64,000 nucleotides of DNA from Adiantum capillus-veneris (GCA_014529385.2 CM043942.1:52568774-52632773), one strand, 5' to 3'. Shown: positions 50,255-62,812, numbered from the stretch's first letter. The notes: generated by a model from the letters alone, not told the origin. Numbers and translations: made by a program.

Positions 50255-50695
50255 TTTGGCAACGTTCTGTATCACTCAAGGAAAGAACCACAAGAATTTT
50301 CTTTTTGCTTGTTGTGGTCGCACGTAACCCAAGTCCTCTTGGGCGTGTCGATTCCTAATCGTGTTTTTGAAAAGTGACAAGAAACCCAAGAAAGAAGGGC
50401 TTTCACTTTTCACTCATTGAGAGCGGACTGTGCACTTGGCGGCTGGCCAATCGACGTGAGGTGGGAAAAAGCAACCTTGGTGTGAGTGCAAGGCCGCCAA
50501 GGGGTGCGCCCGCGGGAAAGAGAAGAGCTCGGGTAAGAGAAGATTCTTCTCTTAACACAGATTGCAAGCTAAAGAAGAACCACAAGAACCTCAAAAACCT
50601 CAAGACTCTAGAACCTCAAGACTCAAGAACCCAAGAACCCAAGACCCACAAGAACCCAAGTTCCTCGTGAACTTAAGAACCCAAGACTTCAGTGT
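50255..50695 (+). other. Leader of Ty3 element II
   Basis: Untranslated leader between primer site and gag. It is rich in AAGAACC/CTCAAGA repeats near 50570-50670, which create a spurious Pro/Lys-rich frame. Confidence 0.6.
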
Positions 50696-52339
50696 ATGGT
50701 CATCACCCGAATTGAAATGGATACTTTGCATGAAGGTGATGAGCATGAAAGTGGCGAAGAAGAATTTTCCCCATTAGGAGGTTTTTCTGACCCTCCCCCT
50801 TCCCCATCTACGCCAAGGATTGCACCAAATTCTATGGAGGCTCTGGTCAAGACGATGATGGATATGATGTCACAACAAGAAGCGAATCGCGTTGCCTTGG
50901 AACGCGAAGCGCATTTGGCGGCCGAGGAACGGAAAGAAAGAAAAGCAGCAAGAAAGGCAGCTATTGAGCGTGAGCGTGAGCAAGTGTGCTTGGCGGCCGA
51001 AGACAGACGATCGGCCTTGGAGGCAGAGCGTGAGGTGTAGAGAGACCTACGAATGCAAGAGTTGGTCCGACAGGTTCTCACCTCGAAATCCGAGCCGGCC
51101 AAAGATGTTGGTAGTTCATCAAGTGGCGCAAGCCGAGATTCGGACTCCAACAACCTCGTCACAGAGAAGATCACGTTCAGTAAGTATGATGGTAAGATGG
51201 AATTATTCATTCTTACTTGCATCAATTTAATGCTTATTTTGCGACAACTAAGAAGACAAGAAATAGCAAGGTTTTGACGGCAGCTATGTACCTTGCCGGT
51301 GATGCCATTAATTGGTACCACGCATGTCAAGAGGCACAGTTGACCGCGCACCTAGAGGAAGCCGAGGAAGGCACGCCTCTTTCCTTCAATTGGGCCGACT
51401 TCCAAGACAAGCTCAAGGCGTGGTTTATGCTATCATAGTACCTAGCACGCTTGAAAGATGATTGGCGCGGTCTCAAGCAAAATGGTATGTCCGTTATGTC
51501 TTTCTCTAATCGTGTTTTGCAGCTCGGTACCCAATTACGCAAATCGGATTATGAGCGCAAGGAGGCATTCCTTTATGGATTGGACGAGTATATCAAGTAT
51601 GATGTCAAAGTACTCGATCCAATCGATCTCAAAAAGGCGGTAGCGATTGCTCTCGCACAAGAGATGAAGCACAACAAGGGAAAGCCTAAACGAAAACAAG
51701 ATTTCTCCAAGTACCACTCAGACTTCTTAGAACCCTCAGAACGGTATCTCTTCTACCCAATCTTCCTCTAGTCTCTCAGAAAAGCACACTCGAAATGAAC
51801 CTAAGGGTAAAGCAACCACAATTGCTTAACCTAAGCTTACTCCATATGAAAAGGCAGAAGAAGGAATTAAAGGAGGATACATCACGTCAGAAGAGCAAAG
51901 CATTTATTCTAAGGAAGGTCGTTGTTATCATTGTCACATCAAGGGTCACATAAAAAGAACATGTCCTAAGCTTGACTCTAATGAATCTAAAGAACCCACA
52001 GAACCCACTTCCTCTATCAATGCAATAAATGAGAACACGAGTGTGACCCAAGTTTCTCATGATCCTCCCATTGATGAGTCTCTCATTAAGTGTTATGGTC
52101 ATGTGTAGGGTCAGTGGTTTTGTCTTATTGTTTGACCCAGGTAGTATGCATGATGTGATTAGTGACTCTCTTGTCGAAAGAGCCCGCTTGGAGGTTAGCA
52201 CGACATCTCCTTTCGAGGTGTCGGGCTTCGCTCCCGGTATGAACTCTCTCATCACGCAAGAGTGCTTTGATGTTTTGTTCAGTGTTCAACAAGCGTCCTT
52301 CCGCAGAAAATTTGTAGTCTCTCCTCTCTCAAGATGTGA
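50696..52339 (+). pseudogene. Ty3 element II gag and protease (5' part, split by insertion)
   Basis: Gag begins near MVITRIEMDTLHEGDEHESG, is acidic, then has an Ala/Glu/Arg-rich coiled-coil stretch (EREAHLAAEERKERKAARKA). After a TAG (51038-51040) and a frame shift near 51215 it reads AMYLAGDAINWYHACQEAQL and MSVMSFSNRVLQLGTQL, typical of the Ty3 capsid. A CCHC knuckle (CYHCHIKGHIKRTC) is at 51923-51964. The protease reads LLFDPGSMHDVISDSLVE, then SRC at the break. A chromovirus inserted here (52340-60659), and the frame resumes at 60660 as DMLLGIRWF. The element was already damaged or has decayed since. Confidence 0.85.
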
Positions 52340-53815
52340 TGTCACCAGCGTGTGACTACTATCTATTCTTTTTGTTGATTTCTTTCTTATTATCTATTTA
52401 CTTTCACTTTTTGGAAACACCCCTCGGGAAATCTAACTGCTCTGCATTGCATAGCTAGTGTGGAACTGTCCAGAGGGAGTCCAGGCCTGATGGCAAGAGA
52501 GCACTAAGGTTGGACAAGGACTATGGTTAGCAAAGTGGGGTCATTGACTAGCCAAAGTGGAATCCTTTGCTACAGAGGCTACATTTTAGTTCTGGATGTG
52601 GCCGCAGTGTACAAAGAGGGTCGGATGACCTAGAAAGATACAATGGCAGCATCTCCTAAAATTTAGGGAACTGCTATTTTGGGACCTGAAAATGTGTTGA
52701 CGTCATTACCTCCGGAATGACAAAGGGAACATTTTCTCACTCTGCCGTGAAGTCAACTGGGCAGCCGGTTGGGAGATTTTTAGGCGGCAAACCCGAAACG
52801 GGAAAATGCTTATAAATGTGCCAAGTGGCACAATTCTGTGCACTTTCCTCATGCAAAAAATTGGGCGCTGATTTTTAAGCTGGGAGAGGCTCATTTTCAG
52901 TTTTTGTCATAGGTTAAGAGCTATGGAGTGCTTGCTTTCCCTCCTATGTACAGTGCGGTGCCAGGAGTGATGCCTCGCACGCTACGCACTGCCCTCTCTC
53001 TCCCCTTTGGCAGTATGTTATGCCCCACTAGTGGGCTCTTCATTTGACCAATGTACAGTTGTGTGGGTTCATGCGCGATTGCCGAGGCAAGAGCCTCTTG
53101 CACAGGTACTGGATTAGCTAGCGGCTAATCCCCCCGCAGGTACAGGTGAATTCGGAGAGGTTTCACGCCAGAAATCTCGTCCGATTCAAAGGGCAAGTAG
53201 CCCTACAGGTGCGGGAGCTCGAGGACTTGCTACGGATGCGACCGACACGCGAAACGGAGCCCGAAACAGTAAATTACAGCCTGCTGTGTATTTTTGCAGG
53301 TTTAGGGTTTTGGCCCTAAACGGACCCTAATACCCCCAGGAGGTTCGGGGACGCAAGGGGACCGCTGTACAGGTGATCTGGCGCATTTTCAGGGCTGAAA
53401 ACAGAGAATTCAGCGTGCTGCAGATTCTCGCCAGGTTTTGCAAAGTGCCCGTATGCGTCGGGAAAGTCAGTCAATGCGTGGGAATACTGACTGTGAAGTG
53501 TCCTAGTACAGTTATGTTGCCGAAATCGGGCTGGAACAGTGGAAATTCAGCCGAGTTTGTGCGGGGCAGCTTGTAGGAATTCACAACGTTTATTCCCTCT
53601 TTTGAAGAATAAAGAAATACCGAAAGGGGCGCCTAAGTTAGGGGCCAATCTGGTGTCGGTCTACTCATATAGGTGCAATCTAGCAGCCTGTATCCCTTTC
53701 CCCCGTGTTGTGTCTTGAAAGTACAGGTAAAATAGACGACTAATAATGGGTGAAAGCTAAATCAAGGTTTGAAGTAAAGTCTACCGCCCTTTTTGGATTG
53801 AACAGGCCGGTTACA
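52340..53815 (+). repeat. 5' LTR of plus-strand chromovirus
   Basis: Starts TGTCACCAGCGTG and ends GGTTACA. It contains a TTTAGGGTTTTGGCCCTAAA-type stem-loop near 53301, an AATAAA signal (53609) and the conserved GAAATACCGAAAGGGGCGCC motif just after it. It therefore supplies promoter and polyadenylation signals. Confidence 0.95.
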
Positions 53816-53834
53816 TGGTTCCATCGACGGGATT
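53816..53834 (+). other. Primer-binding site of plus-strand chromovirus
   Basis: TGGTTCCATCGACGGGATT abuts the LTR and is identical to the site in the minus-strand copy. A tRNA pairing to it would end in GATGGAACCA. I could not assign that tRNA from memory; tRNA-Glu-like ends come closest but mismatch. Confidence 0.75.
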
Positions 53835-53872
53835 AAATCACTTTTTCCCATAGAAGTGAGCCTTGGTCAGTT

Positions 53873-55410
53873 TTGGGCTTGAAGACACAGGGGATCATAG
53901 ACCAGACACAGGAAATTGCAATTATGGCTGACAGACCAGATGATGTGACTGAAGAGGTTTCCTCTTCACAGGGTCAACAGACACATGAAGTGGGTGAGTC
54001 CTCAAGACCACCACAGACAGATGATGATATATTCAGGACCCAGTTGGCTACTGCTGTGGCTATGTTCACACAAGTAATGCAGAACCCGAGGTTTTTAGCC
54101 TTTCTCCTCTTCCGTCTCAGCAAGTTGGGTCACATGGATCATATTCAAAAGCTTGTTAAGGCTCGAGCACAGGTGATTCATACCGCACAGTCAATGAAAC
54201 ACTGTACACTGGACAGAACCTCATCTCCTCAACTTTGCCTAAGTGCAAGAACAGTGGCTGAGATGCCATCTTTCAACTGTACCAGTTCAGCCCCACCTTC
54301 AGCAACCTATAGCTGGTTCTAATGGGCTGGAACAACCTACAGCTATGCAACAGGTCTTTCCACCACCTTCAGGACACCCTGGCTATTTGAGGATCGGTAT
54401 TCCAGAGCAGGCTGGTCATCACCTGGAAATCATTTTACCCCAGGAACATTTTCAGGTGCTCAAACTAATATGCCTAACCCCAGTATGGTGTCACGGCATG
54501 CTACCAGGTTTCAAGCACTCATGGCCAATTGGGGATGCCACAGGCAAATTGGTATGGCTGGAATTACAAATCACAGCCAAATATGGCATTTCCAGGTCAA
54601 CTTAATTGCGCCAGGGAACACAAATGAACCCTAACAGTGTTCCCATGTTTCAGTCACTTCCATATGACAATTTGACGCCGCTGGAGAGGCAAACTCCGTA
54701 CAAAGAAGGTGGCAAAGGTGTGTCTTCACGACCTTTACAGGTTTGATGACAGGAAGAAGGCTCTCTCATTCCTCCAGCATTTGACAAGGCCTATGCAGGG
54801 GGAAACTTTACAGAGGCTTCAAAGGTCCGCAAGGCAGCCACTTTCTTGACAGGGAATGCAGGACAATGGTGGACAACTTTATTGCTTCAAGGGCAAGCTC
54901 CGTCCACATGGATTTATTTCAAGCAGATTTTTGCAGCAGCATGGTTATCTGATGACTTTGAAGCAGATGTCATGACAGAATGGCACCAGCTTAATGCTGC
55001 CACTTGCAGAAATCTGGATGATTACAATCGGAGGTTTTGGAAAGCTCTACTTCCAGTAACTTCCTATAGGTTTGTGCCATTGACAGAACAGATTGAAAAA
55101 TACTGTTGTGGCCTACCTAAAGGATTGAGAAAGTACTGTACGAAGACAAAAGTCACTACTTTGACGCAGCTCATCGAGGTAGCAAACACTGGCAATGGTT
55201 TGCTCAAGGGAGAAGATTGTGAATTTAACACTGGCGTCAAGGCAAGAAAAATTCAGCCAAGAAGCACGTTCCCAATGAGGCTCCTAAAGGGACTCAGGAG
55301 TCAGCCAACGCAGGGAAAGATAAAGCTACGACTGAATCAGAAAAAGGACCAGCAAAGAAATGGAAAAGACGTTTTCCTCGCAAGTCAGAAGAGCAAAAGA
55401 AGGTCTGAGG
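53873..55410 (+). pseudogene. Chromovirus gag, frameshifted
   Basis: It begins MGLKTQGIIDQTQEI and continues DDVTEEVSSSQGQQTHEVGE. It then loses frame after AFLLF near 54110 and again several times through the Met/Pro/Gln-rich middle (54240-54800). The capsid region reads GNAGQWWTTLLLQGQAPSTW and YCCGLPKGLRKYCTKTKVTT (from 54846). A 1-bp-type shift near 55240 separates this from the downstream knuckle frame. The minus-strand copy preserves the same region in one frame with only two stops, so these shifts are specific to this copy. Confidence 0.88.
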
Positions 55411-56040
55411 ACAGAGAACAAATGCTTTATATGTGAGCAGCCCGGCCACATTGCTTACAATTGTCCTACAAAGAAAAGGCCAGCTGATTCTGATGACAAG
55501 GAAGACAAGAAAGCAAAGAAGCCCATGGCTGGTCTAGTGCCATATACGGTGGGCGACAAGCCAAATTCAGATGCAAGTGAGCTTTGTAGAGCATGGGGAA
55601 AGGTCAGGGATCAAACAGTGCTTATCTTCTTTGATCCAGGTGCCAAAGCCAACTTCATTTCCCCAGAATTGGCTTCAACGTTGGGAATCAGACCTGAAGA
55701 GATGGGGTATACAACAGAGGCAGGTTTGGCATGTCCTGGCCATACAGAGGCTGTGACACCCATCATCGGAAAGGTGCGCCTACATATCCAGTCCTATGTA
55801 GATGCTGAAGAATTTTACATCATGCCACTGGACGGATGTGATGTGTTGCTAGGTATTCCTTGGTTGTTTCGTGTACAGGGAATCATGGATGCCTACAACA
55901 AAAAGATCACTGTACAGAGCAGGGGAAAGACTCACATTCTGGATGTAAAGCTTAAAGGGGAGTCTATTCCCACTGTATCAGCTTGTGCTATTACTTCTGT
56001 AATGAAAAAGCATCTTTCTGCGTACTTGGTTTTTGCACGT
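55411..56040 (+). pseudogene. Chromovirus zinc knuckle and aspartic protease
   Basis: The frame reads [20 protein letters not shown] (CCHC knuckle), a Lys-rich linker, then the protease with active-site segment [20 protein letters not shown] and closing [14 protein letters not shown]. The active site is DPGA rather than the usual DSGA or DTGA. The frame stays open until a deletion joins LVFAR to the RT. The missing segment, about 370 bp in the minus copy, normally holds the protease-RT linker and the first RT motif (SPVLLVQKK). Confidence 0.88.
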
Positions 56041-58610
56041 GCATCGACTACCGTGCACTGAACAAGAATACTATCAAGAATAGGTTCCCTATACCTAGAA
56101 TTGATGATATTATGGACAAATTAGAAGGAGCAGCTATGTTTAGCAGGATAGATCTAAAGAGTGGGTACCATCAGATCCGCATTAGATCAGAGGATGTGCA
56201 CAAGACTGCTTTTAGAACGACGTTTGGCCTTTACGAATTTTTAGTGATGCCCTTTGGTCTCACAAATGCTCCTGCTACGTTCAATAGGATGATGGATAGA
56301 ATTTCCCGTCCACACCAGCAGTTTGTTGGTACATTCTTTGATGACATGATAGTCTACTCAAAGAATGAAGAGGAGCATAGGCATCACTTGGCCATTGTGT
56401 TCAAAGAGCTACGCAGTCATAGGTTGCTCATCAATGCAAAGAAAAGTGAATTTTTTCTGGAAGAGATTCGCTTTCTGGGACACATTGTCTCAAAGGATGG
56501 TGTCAGAATGGATCCTGCAAAAGTTGAAGCGATCAAGTCATGGCCAAATTTGAAGACGGTGCACGATGTCCGAAGCTTCTTGGGACTATACTCCTATTAC
56601 AGAAGGTTTATCTGAAATTTCGCTGAGATTGCTTCACCTTTACATGCTCTTCAAAAGAAGGTTGTCACCTTTAGATGGACACAAAAAGAGATTTCAGCTT
56701 TTAATCTCTTAAAGGAAAAGATGACTTCAGATCCAGTCATTGTGTTGCCAGATCTTAGGAAGTCATTTGTGGTCCAGTGCGACGCCTGTGGTAGTAGCAT
56801 TGGTGCTGTGCTAATGCAAGATGGCAGGGTAGTAGCTTATGAGAGCAGAATTTTGCAAGGGCCAGAGATGACCATGCAGGTCTATGAGAAAGAGTTACTG
56901 GCTGTGATTCATGCGCTCTTAAGTTGGAAACACTACGTGCTAGGTGCAGATTTCGTTGTCCAAACGGACCATCAGACCTTGCGGTACTTCTTGACACAGA
57001 CAAAGTTATCTGAGAAGCATATGCGATGGGCAAATATCTTGTCAATGTTCCATTTTCAGATTGTGCATGTGGAAGGCAAGAAGAACGTTGTGGCTGATGC
57101 CTTGTCAAGGAAGCCACAAATTTCAGCTGTGTCAATTCCTTATCATCATGAACTTGATGATATGAGAGAACAGTATGCAAATGATGAAGATTTTGCAAGG
57201 GTCTTTGAGCAGCTAATGGATGGACAACGTCATGAACACTATCTTCTCAAAGATGGGTTCATGATGATGCATGGCAGATTGTGTGTCACAAAGCCATTGC
57301 GACGCAAAGTGATGGAAGAGAGTCATGTCCCACCGTATGCAGGGCATCGTGGTATCGATGCTACAGTTAAAGCGGTTGAGACATTCTTCTATTGGCCTAC
57401 ATTGAGAAGGGATGTGGATGCCTTTGTGCGAGAATGCCTAATATGCCAAAAGGTCAAGTTTGACAGGCAAAAGGCACCAGGGTTATTGCAACCACTACCT
57501 ATTCCAGATAAACCATGGGAAAGTATTGCTATGGATTTTATCTTTGATCTTCCGAGAACGCAGACAGGAAACGATGGTATTTGGACCATTATTTGCAGAT
57601 TCAGCAAACAAGCTCATTTTATTCCTGTCAGGAAGAAGATAAAGCCAGATCAGATGGCACGCTTGTTTATGAGCAATATTTTCAAGTATCATGGCATGCC
57701 ACAGTCGATTGTTAGCGACCGTGATCCACGCATGACAAGTTTGTTCTGGAGAGGCTTATTTGAGAATATGGGCACCACGCTCAAATTCTCTTCGTCATTT
57801 CATCCTCAAACAGATGGGCAGTCGGAAGAGGCAAATTCTACTGTCCTAGATTTGCTGAAGTGCTATGTGTTAGAGCATAAAGGAAAGTGGGAGCAGTATT
57901 TGCCATTGGTGGAGTATGCATACAATAATACAATGCATTCATCAACTGGCAAGGCACCTTTTGAGATTGTTGAAGGTGGCAAGAAAGTTCCTCCCATACT
58001 GCATACAAAAGACAAGATATTTGAAGCAGATAAGTATGTTCAGGACATGGATGAAATGTACAAGAAGGTCAAAGTGGCCTTAGAAAAGACTCAGGCAAAG
58101 CAAAAGAAAGCAGCTGATCGTCACCGTCGTGAAGTGGTATATTCACTTGGTGATTGGGTGCTTTTACGCTTTGAAAAGGCAAGGTTAAAGAAGATGAAGG
58201 GCAAGGAAAGATAGTTTCCAAAGCTCAGCATGCGTTACTATGGGCCTTTTCAAGTATGCGACATAATCAGTGATGTTGCATATAGGCTGAAATTGCCTGA
58301 CAGTTGGAAGATTCACAATGCGTTTCATGTGAGTCTTCTCAGACCCTATGTGGGTGATGTGCCAGAAGATATGCCAGCTGAAGATCAGCCGGAAGTCGAG
58401 GAACTTGACGAGATCTTTGTCCTTGAACAGATTTTGGCACACAAAGAAAGGAAAGTGAAAGGCAAGGTTGCTAGGCGTTACTTGGTAAAGTTCAGAAACT
58501 ATCCACCAATGGATGCTAAGTGGATGGAAGAAGGTGAACTTGCAGAGTCACCAACTGTGTTATCACTTTACCTTGAAGCCTTCGGTTTGCAACCTACCTT
58601 GACCCCATGA
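55983..58610 (+). pseudogene. Chromovirus pol: RT, RNase H, integrase, chromodomain
   Basis: One frame runs the whole length with only two stops (TGA 56613-56615 in YRRFI-stop-NFAEIA and TAG 58212-58214 in KGKER-stop-FPKL). RT lacks its first motifs but has RIDLKSGYHQIRIRSEDVHK, LVMPFGLTNAPATFN and the catalytic box TFFDDMIVYSK. RNase H has FVVQCDACGSSIGAVLMQ and VVQTDHQTLRYF. Integrase shows an HHCC finger (H..YAGHRG ... CLICQK) and the acidic triad in AMDFIFDLP, VSDRDPRM and QSEEANSTV. A GPF-type tail (MRYYGPFQVCD) is followed by a chromodomain, FVLEQILAHKERKVKG then RYLVKFRNYPPMDAKW. Chromodomains steer integration to heterochromatin. Confidence 0.93.
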
Positions 58611-59170
58611 GTTTCAGAGCTACATGGATTGTCAGTGTGACAATGGCTTCCGAAACAAATGATGTACATGGTATTTAAAGTGAGCTCAAATGAAATACCT
58701 GTTACATGAATGTTAGAGCTGTACAGATTGTCAGTTTGGCAATTGCTCTTATGGAATGTCCAAAAGTTTGGTTAGTGCTATAGAAGTGAGTATTTCTTGT
58801 CAGTTTGTCAAGGATACAGTAATTGCTTCTATTAAAGAGTACATGTGTAACTGCATTCTTAAACTGTCGGTTTGGGTATGCTTGAAAGTGTTACGGGATC
58901 CAACGTGTACTATAAGACAGTGGCAAAATGTGCAGCTACCATTTTGTCATTGGAAAGTTAGTGACTCAAAGCAATGGCAGAGTGCGAAGCTACCACGATG
59001 TCATTGGGACAGGGTTCACACGTAGGCAATACATGAGTCGACGAGGTGTTAAATACACGAGGGTTGACAATGAGCATGTATGTGTCGTATATGTGTCGAC
59101 AGGTGTTGAATACATCAGTGTTGACAGTAAGCATGTACGACATAGATGCAAACGAGGACGTTTGAGATTT
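58611..59170 (+). other. 3' untranslated internal region of plus-strand chromovirus
   Basis: No coding frame is supported. It includes repeated short units such as TGGCAAAATGTGCAGCTACC / TGGCAGAGTGCGAAGCTACC (58921-58995) and GTCGACGAGGTGTTAAATAC / GTCGACAGGTGTTGAATAC (59037-59115), two diverged tandem pairs. Confidence 0.7.
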
Positions 59171-59183
59171 CAAGAGGGGGGTA
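59171..59183 (+). other. Polypurine tract of plus-strand chromovirus
   Basis: CAAGAGGGGGGTA lies directly before the 3' LTR start TGTCACG. Confidence 0.88.
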
Positions 59184-60659
59184 TGTCACGAGCGTGTGAC
59201 TACTATCTATCCTTTTTGTTGATTTCTTTCTTATTATCTATTTACTTTCACTTTTTGGAAACACCCCTCGGGAAATCTAACTGCCCTGCATTGCATAGCT
59301 AGTGTGGAAGTGTCCAGAGGGAGTCCAGGCGTGAGGGCAAGAGAGCACTAAGGTTGGACAAGGACTATGGTTAGCAAAGTGGGGTCATTGACTAGCCAAA
59401 GTGGAATCCTTTGCTACAGAGGCTACATTTCAGTTCTGGATGTGGCCGCAGTGTACAAAGAGGGTCGAATGACCTAGAAAGATACAATGGCAACATCTCC
59501 TAAAATTTAGGAAACTGCTATTTTGGGACCTGAAAATGTGTTGACGTCATTACCTCCGGAATGACAAAGGGAACATTTTCTTACTCTGCCGTGAAGTCAA
59601 CTGGGCAGCCGGTTGGGAGATTTTTAGGCGGCAACCCCGAAACGGGAAAATGCTTATAAATGTGCCAAGTGGCACAATTCTGTGCACTTTCCTCGTACAG
59701 AAAATTGGGCGCTGATTTTTAAGCTGGGAGAGGCTCATTTTCAGTTTTTGTCACAGGTTAAGAGCTATGGAGTGCTTGCTTTCCCTCCTATGTACAGTGC
59801 GGTGCTAGGAGTGATGCCCTGCACGCTACGCACTGCCCTCTCTCTCCCCTTTGGCAGTATGTTATGCCCCACTAGTGGGCTCTTCATTTGACCAATGTAC
59901 AGTTGTGTGGGTTCATGCGCGATTGCCGAGGCAAGAGCCTCTTGCACAGGTACTGGATTAGCTAGCGGCTAATCCCCCCGCAGGTACAGGTGAATTCGGA
60001 GAGGTTTCACGCCAGAAATCTCGTCCGATTCAAAGGGCAAGTAGCCCTACAGGTGCGGGAGCTCGAGGACTTGCTACGGATGCGACCGGCACGCGAAACG
60101 GAGCCCGAAACAGTAAATTACAGCCTGCTGTGTATTTTTGCAGGTTTAGGGTTTTGGCCCTAAACGGACCCTAATACCCCCAGGAGGTTCGGGGACGCAA
60201 GGGGACCGCTGTACAGGTGATCTGGCGCATTTTCAGGGCTGAAAACAGAGAATTCAGCGTGCTGCAGATTCTCGCCAGGTTTTGCAAAGTGCCCGTATGC
60301 GTCGGGAAAGTCAGTCAATGCGTGGGAATACTGACTGTGAAGTGTCCTAGTATAGTTATGCTGCCGAAATCGGGTTGGAACAGTGGAAATTCAGCCGAGT
60401 TTGTGCGGGGCAGCTTGTAGGGATTCACAATGTTTATTCCCTCTTTTGAAGAATAAAGAAATACCGAAAGGGGCGCCTAAGTTAGGGGCCAATCTGGTGT
60501 CGGTCTACTCATATAGGTGCAATCTAGCAGCCTATATCCCTTTCCCCCGTGTTGTGTCTTGAAAGTACAGGTAAAATAGATGACTAATAATGGGTGAAAG
60601 CTAAATCAAGGTTTGAAGTAAAGTCTACCGCCCTTTTTGGATTGAACAGGCCGGTTACA
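59184..60659 (+). repeat. 3' LTR of plus-strand chromovirus
   Basis: Same length as the 5' LTR and ends GGTTACA. It is followed by the TGTGA target duplication and resumption of the host protease frame. Confidence 0.95.
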
Positions 60660-61169
60660 TGTGATATGCTTTTAGGCATTCGATGGTTTCGTGAGCATAA
60701 CCCTCTCATTGATTGGGCAGCTAATACGTTCACTTTCAATGCTAAAAGTGACTCTCCCATTGTCATTCGTGGGGAGCAAGTTGTTCATTCTTCATCTCTC
60801 ATTTCTAATGTGCAGGCGAAGAATGAAAAGAACCAGGAGAAGGAGATTCTCTCAGTCTTGTCTTCTCGAAAGCATGACGCACATGATTTGCATTATAATG
60901 ATAAGCATGATCAAGATGTGATTATTGACAAGCATGATGATTTGCATGATCAAGATGTGATTATTCACGAGCATGATGATTTGCAGGATAATGATGTGAT
61001 TGTTCACAGGGATGATGGTTTAGTTGATGCTTTTTCTAGCGAAGCTAACCTCGTTGCAGATACGATCAATCACGAAGAACCGATCTTGGCTCTCGAGTCG
61101 AGGTCCAAAGAACCTCCACAGGAAGTATTGTGTATGCGCATGATTAGTCTGTACACATTGTTCGAGTGA
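60660..61169 (+). pseudogene. Ty3 element II protease end and acidic repeat tail (3' part of split frame)
   Basis: After the nested chromovirus the host frame resumes CDMLLGIRWFREHNPLIDW, the standard end of a Ty3 protease. It continues into FTFNAKSDSPIVIRGEQVV and then an acidic His/Asp-rich tail with three units of the type KHDDLHDQDVIIHEHDD (60895-61015). It ends SKEPPQEVLCMRMISLY and a stop. RT and later domains of element II are not found downstream, so the element is truncated here. Confidence 0.85.
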
Positions 61170-62213
<1,044 letters not shown>

Positions 62214-62777
62214 TGTCACAAACTGCTGACGTCTCAAAGCCTAAAGAATGGAGCCAACTTGCAAATGCTGGCCGAGGGGCCTAAACCCTAAGAAGAACAA
62301 GTAAAAGAAGAAGTCCTACCAACTTATGGGGACCCCGTTCGATGGGGCCCCAAGTGACATAAAGGATTAAAATAAAGCAGGACCTTCACATACGCAAAAA
62401 CTGATGACGTGGCAGATTTTCGAAAATTGCGTTGGCATGATGACGTGGGAGGCTGTACGGATTTCCGCATTTTGCGCTGGTTGATGACGCGGCAGCTGTA
62501 CGGATTTCCGTGATTTACGATGGCAGCTTTTTGGCTTTGCTTTTGGACCAGATGCTTTTGAGTTTGAAGGCTTTTTACTGTAAACTGCTTTTGGGGCCTA
62601 GGGCCTTTAAATATGTGCGAAGGGCTCATTCTTTGGCATGCTTCTTGGAGAAGGTGCGGAGTTTGGAGTACTGGCTTGTACTTTGTTGATGCAATATAAA
62701 GAAATACCGAAAGGGGTGCCAAGGTTTGGGGCCAATACTCTTTGGGGTGGAATTCCGCCACTCTGTGTCGCGTGTCG

Positions 62778-62812
<35 letters not shown>

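Larger units (their letters stand above)
52340..60659 (+). mobile_element. Chromovirus (Ty3), family I, near full-length, nested in Ty3 element II
   Basis: Two LTRs of equal length (1476 bp, 52340-53815 and 59184-60659) flank primer site, gag, protease, RT, RNase H, integrase, chromodomain and polypurine tract. TGTGA (52335-52339 and 60660-60664) is the 5-bp target duplication. Removing the element and one TGTGA restores an open protease frame in the host element. By eye the LTRs differ at roughly 25-30 sites (about 2%), so insertion is fairly recent. Gag frameshifts, a deletion between protease and RT, and two pol stops make it defective. Confidence 0.96.

Noticed and set aside
50689-51351. 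220-codon minus-strand frame
   Set aside because: Antisense to the Ty3 element II gag, whose plus-strand reading has gag motifs and a following zinc knuckle.
56755-57198. 147-codon minus-strand frame
   Set aside because: Antisense shadow of the chromovirus RNase H region.
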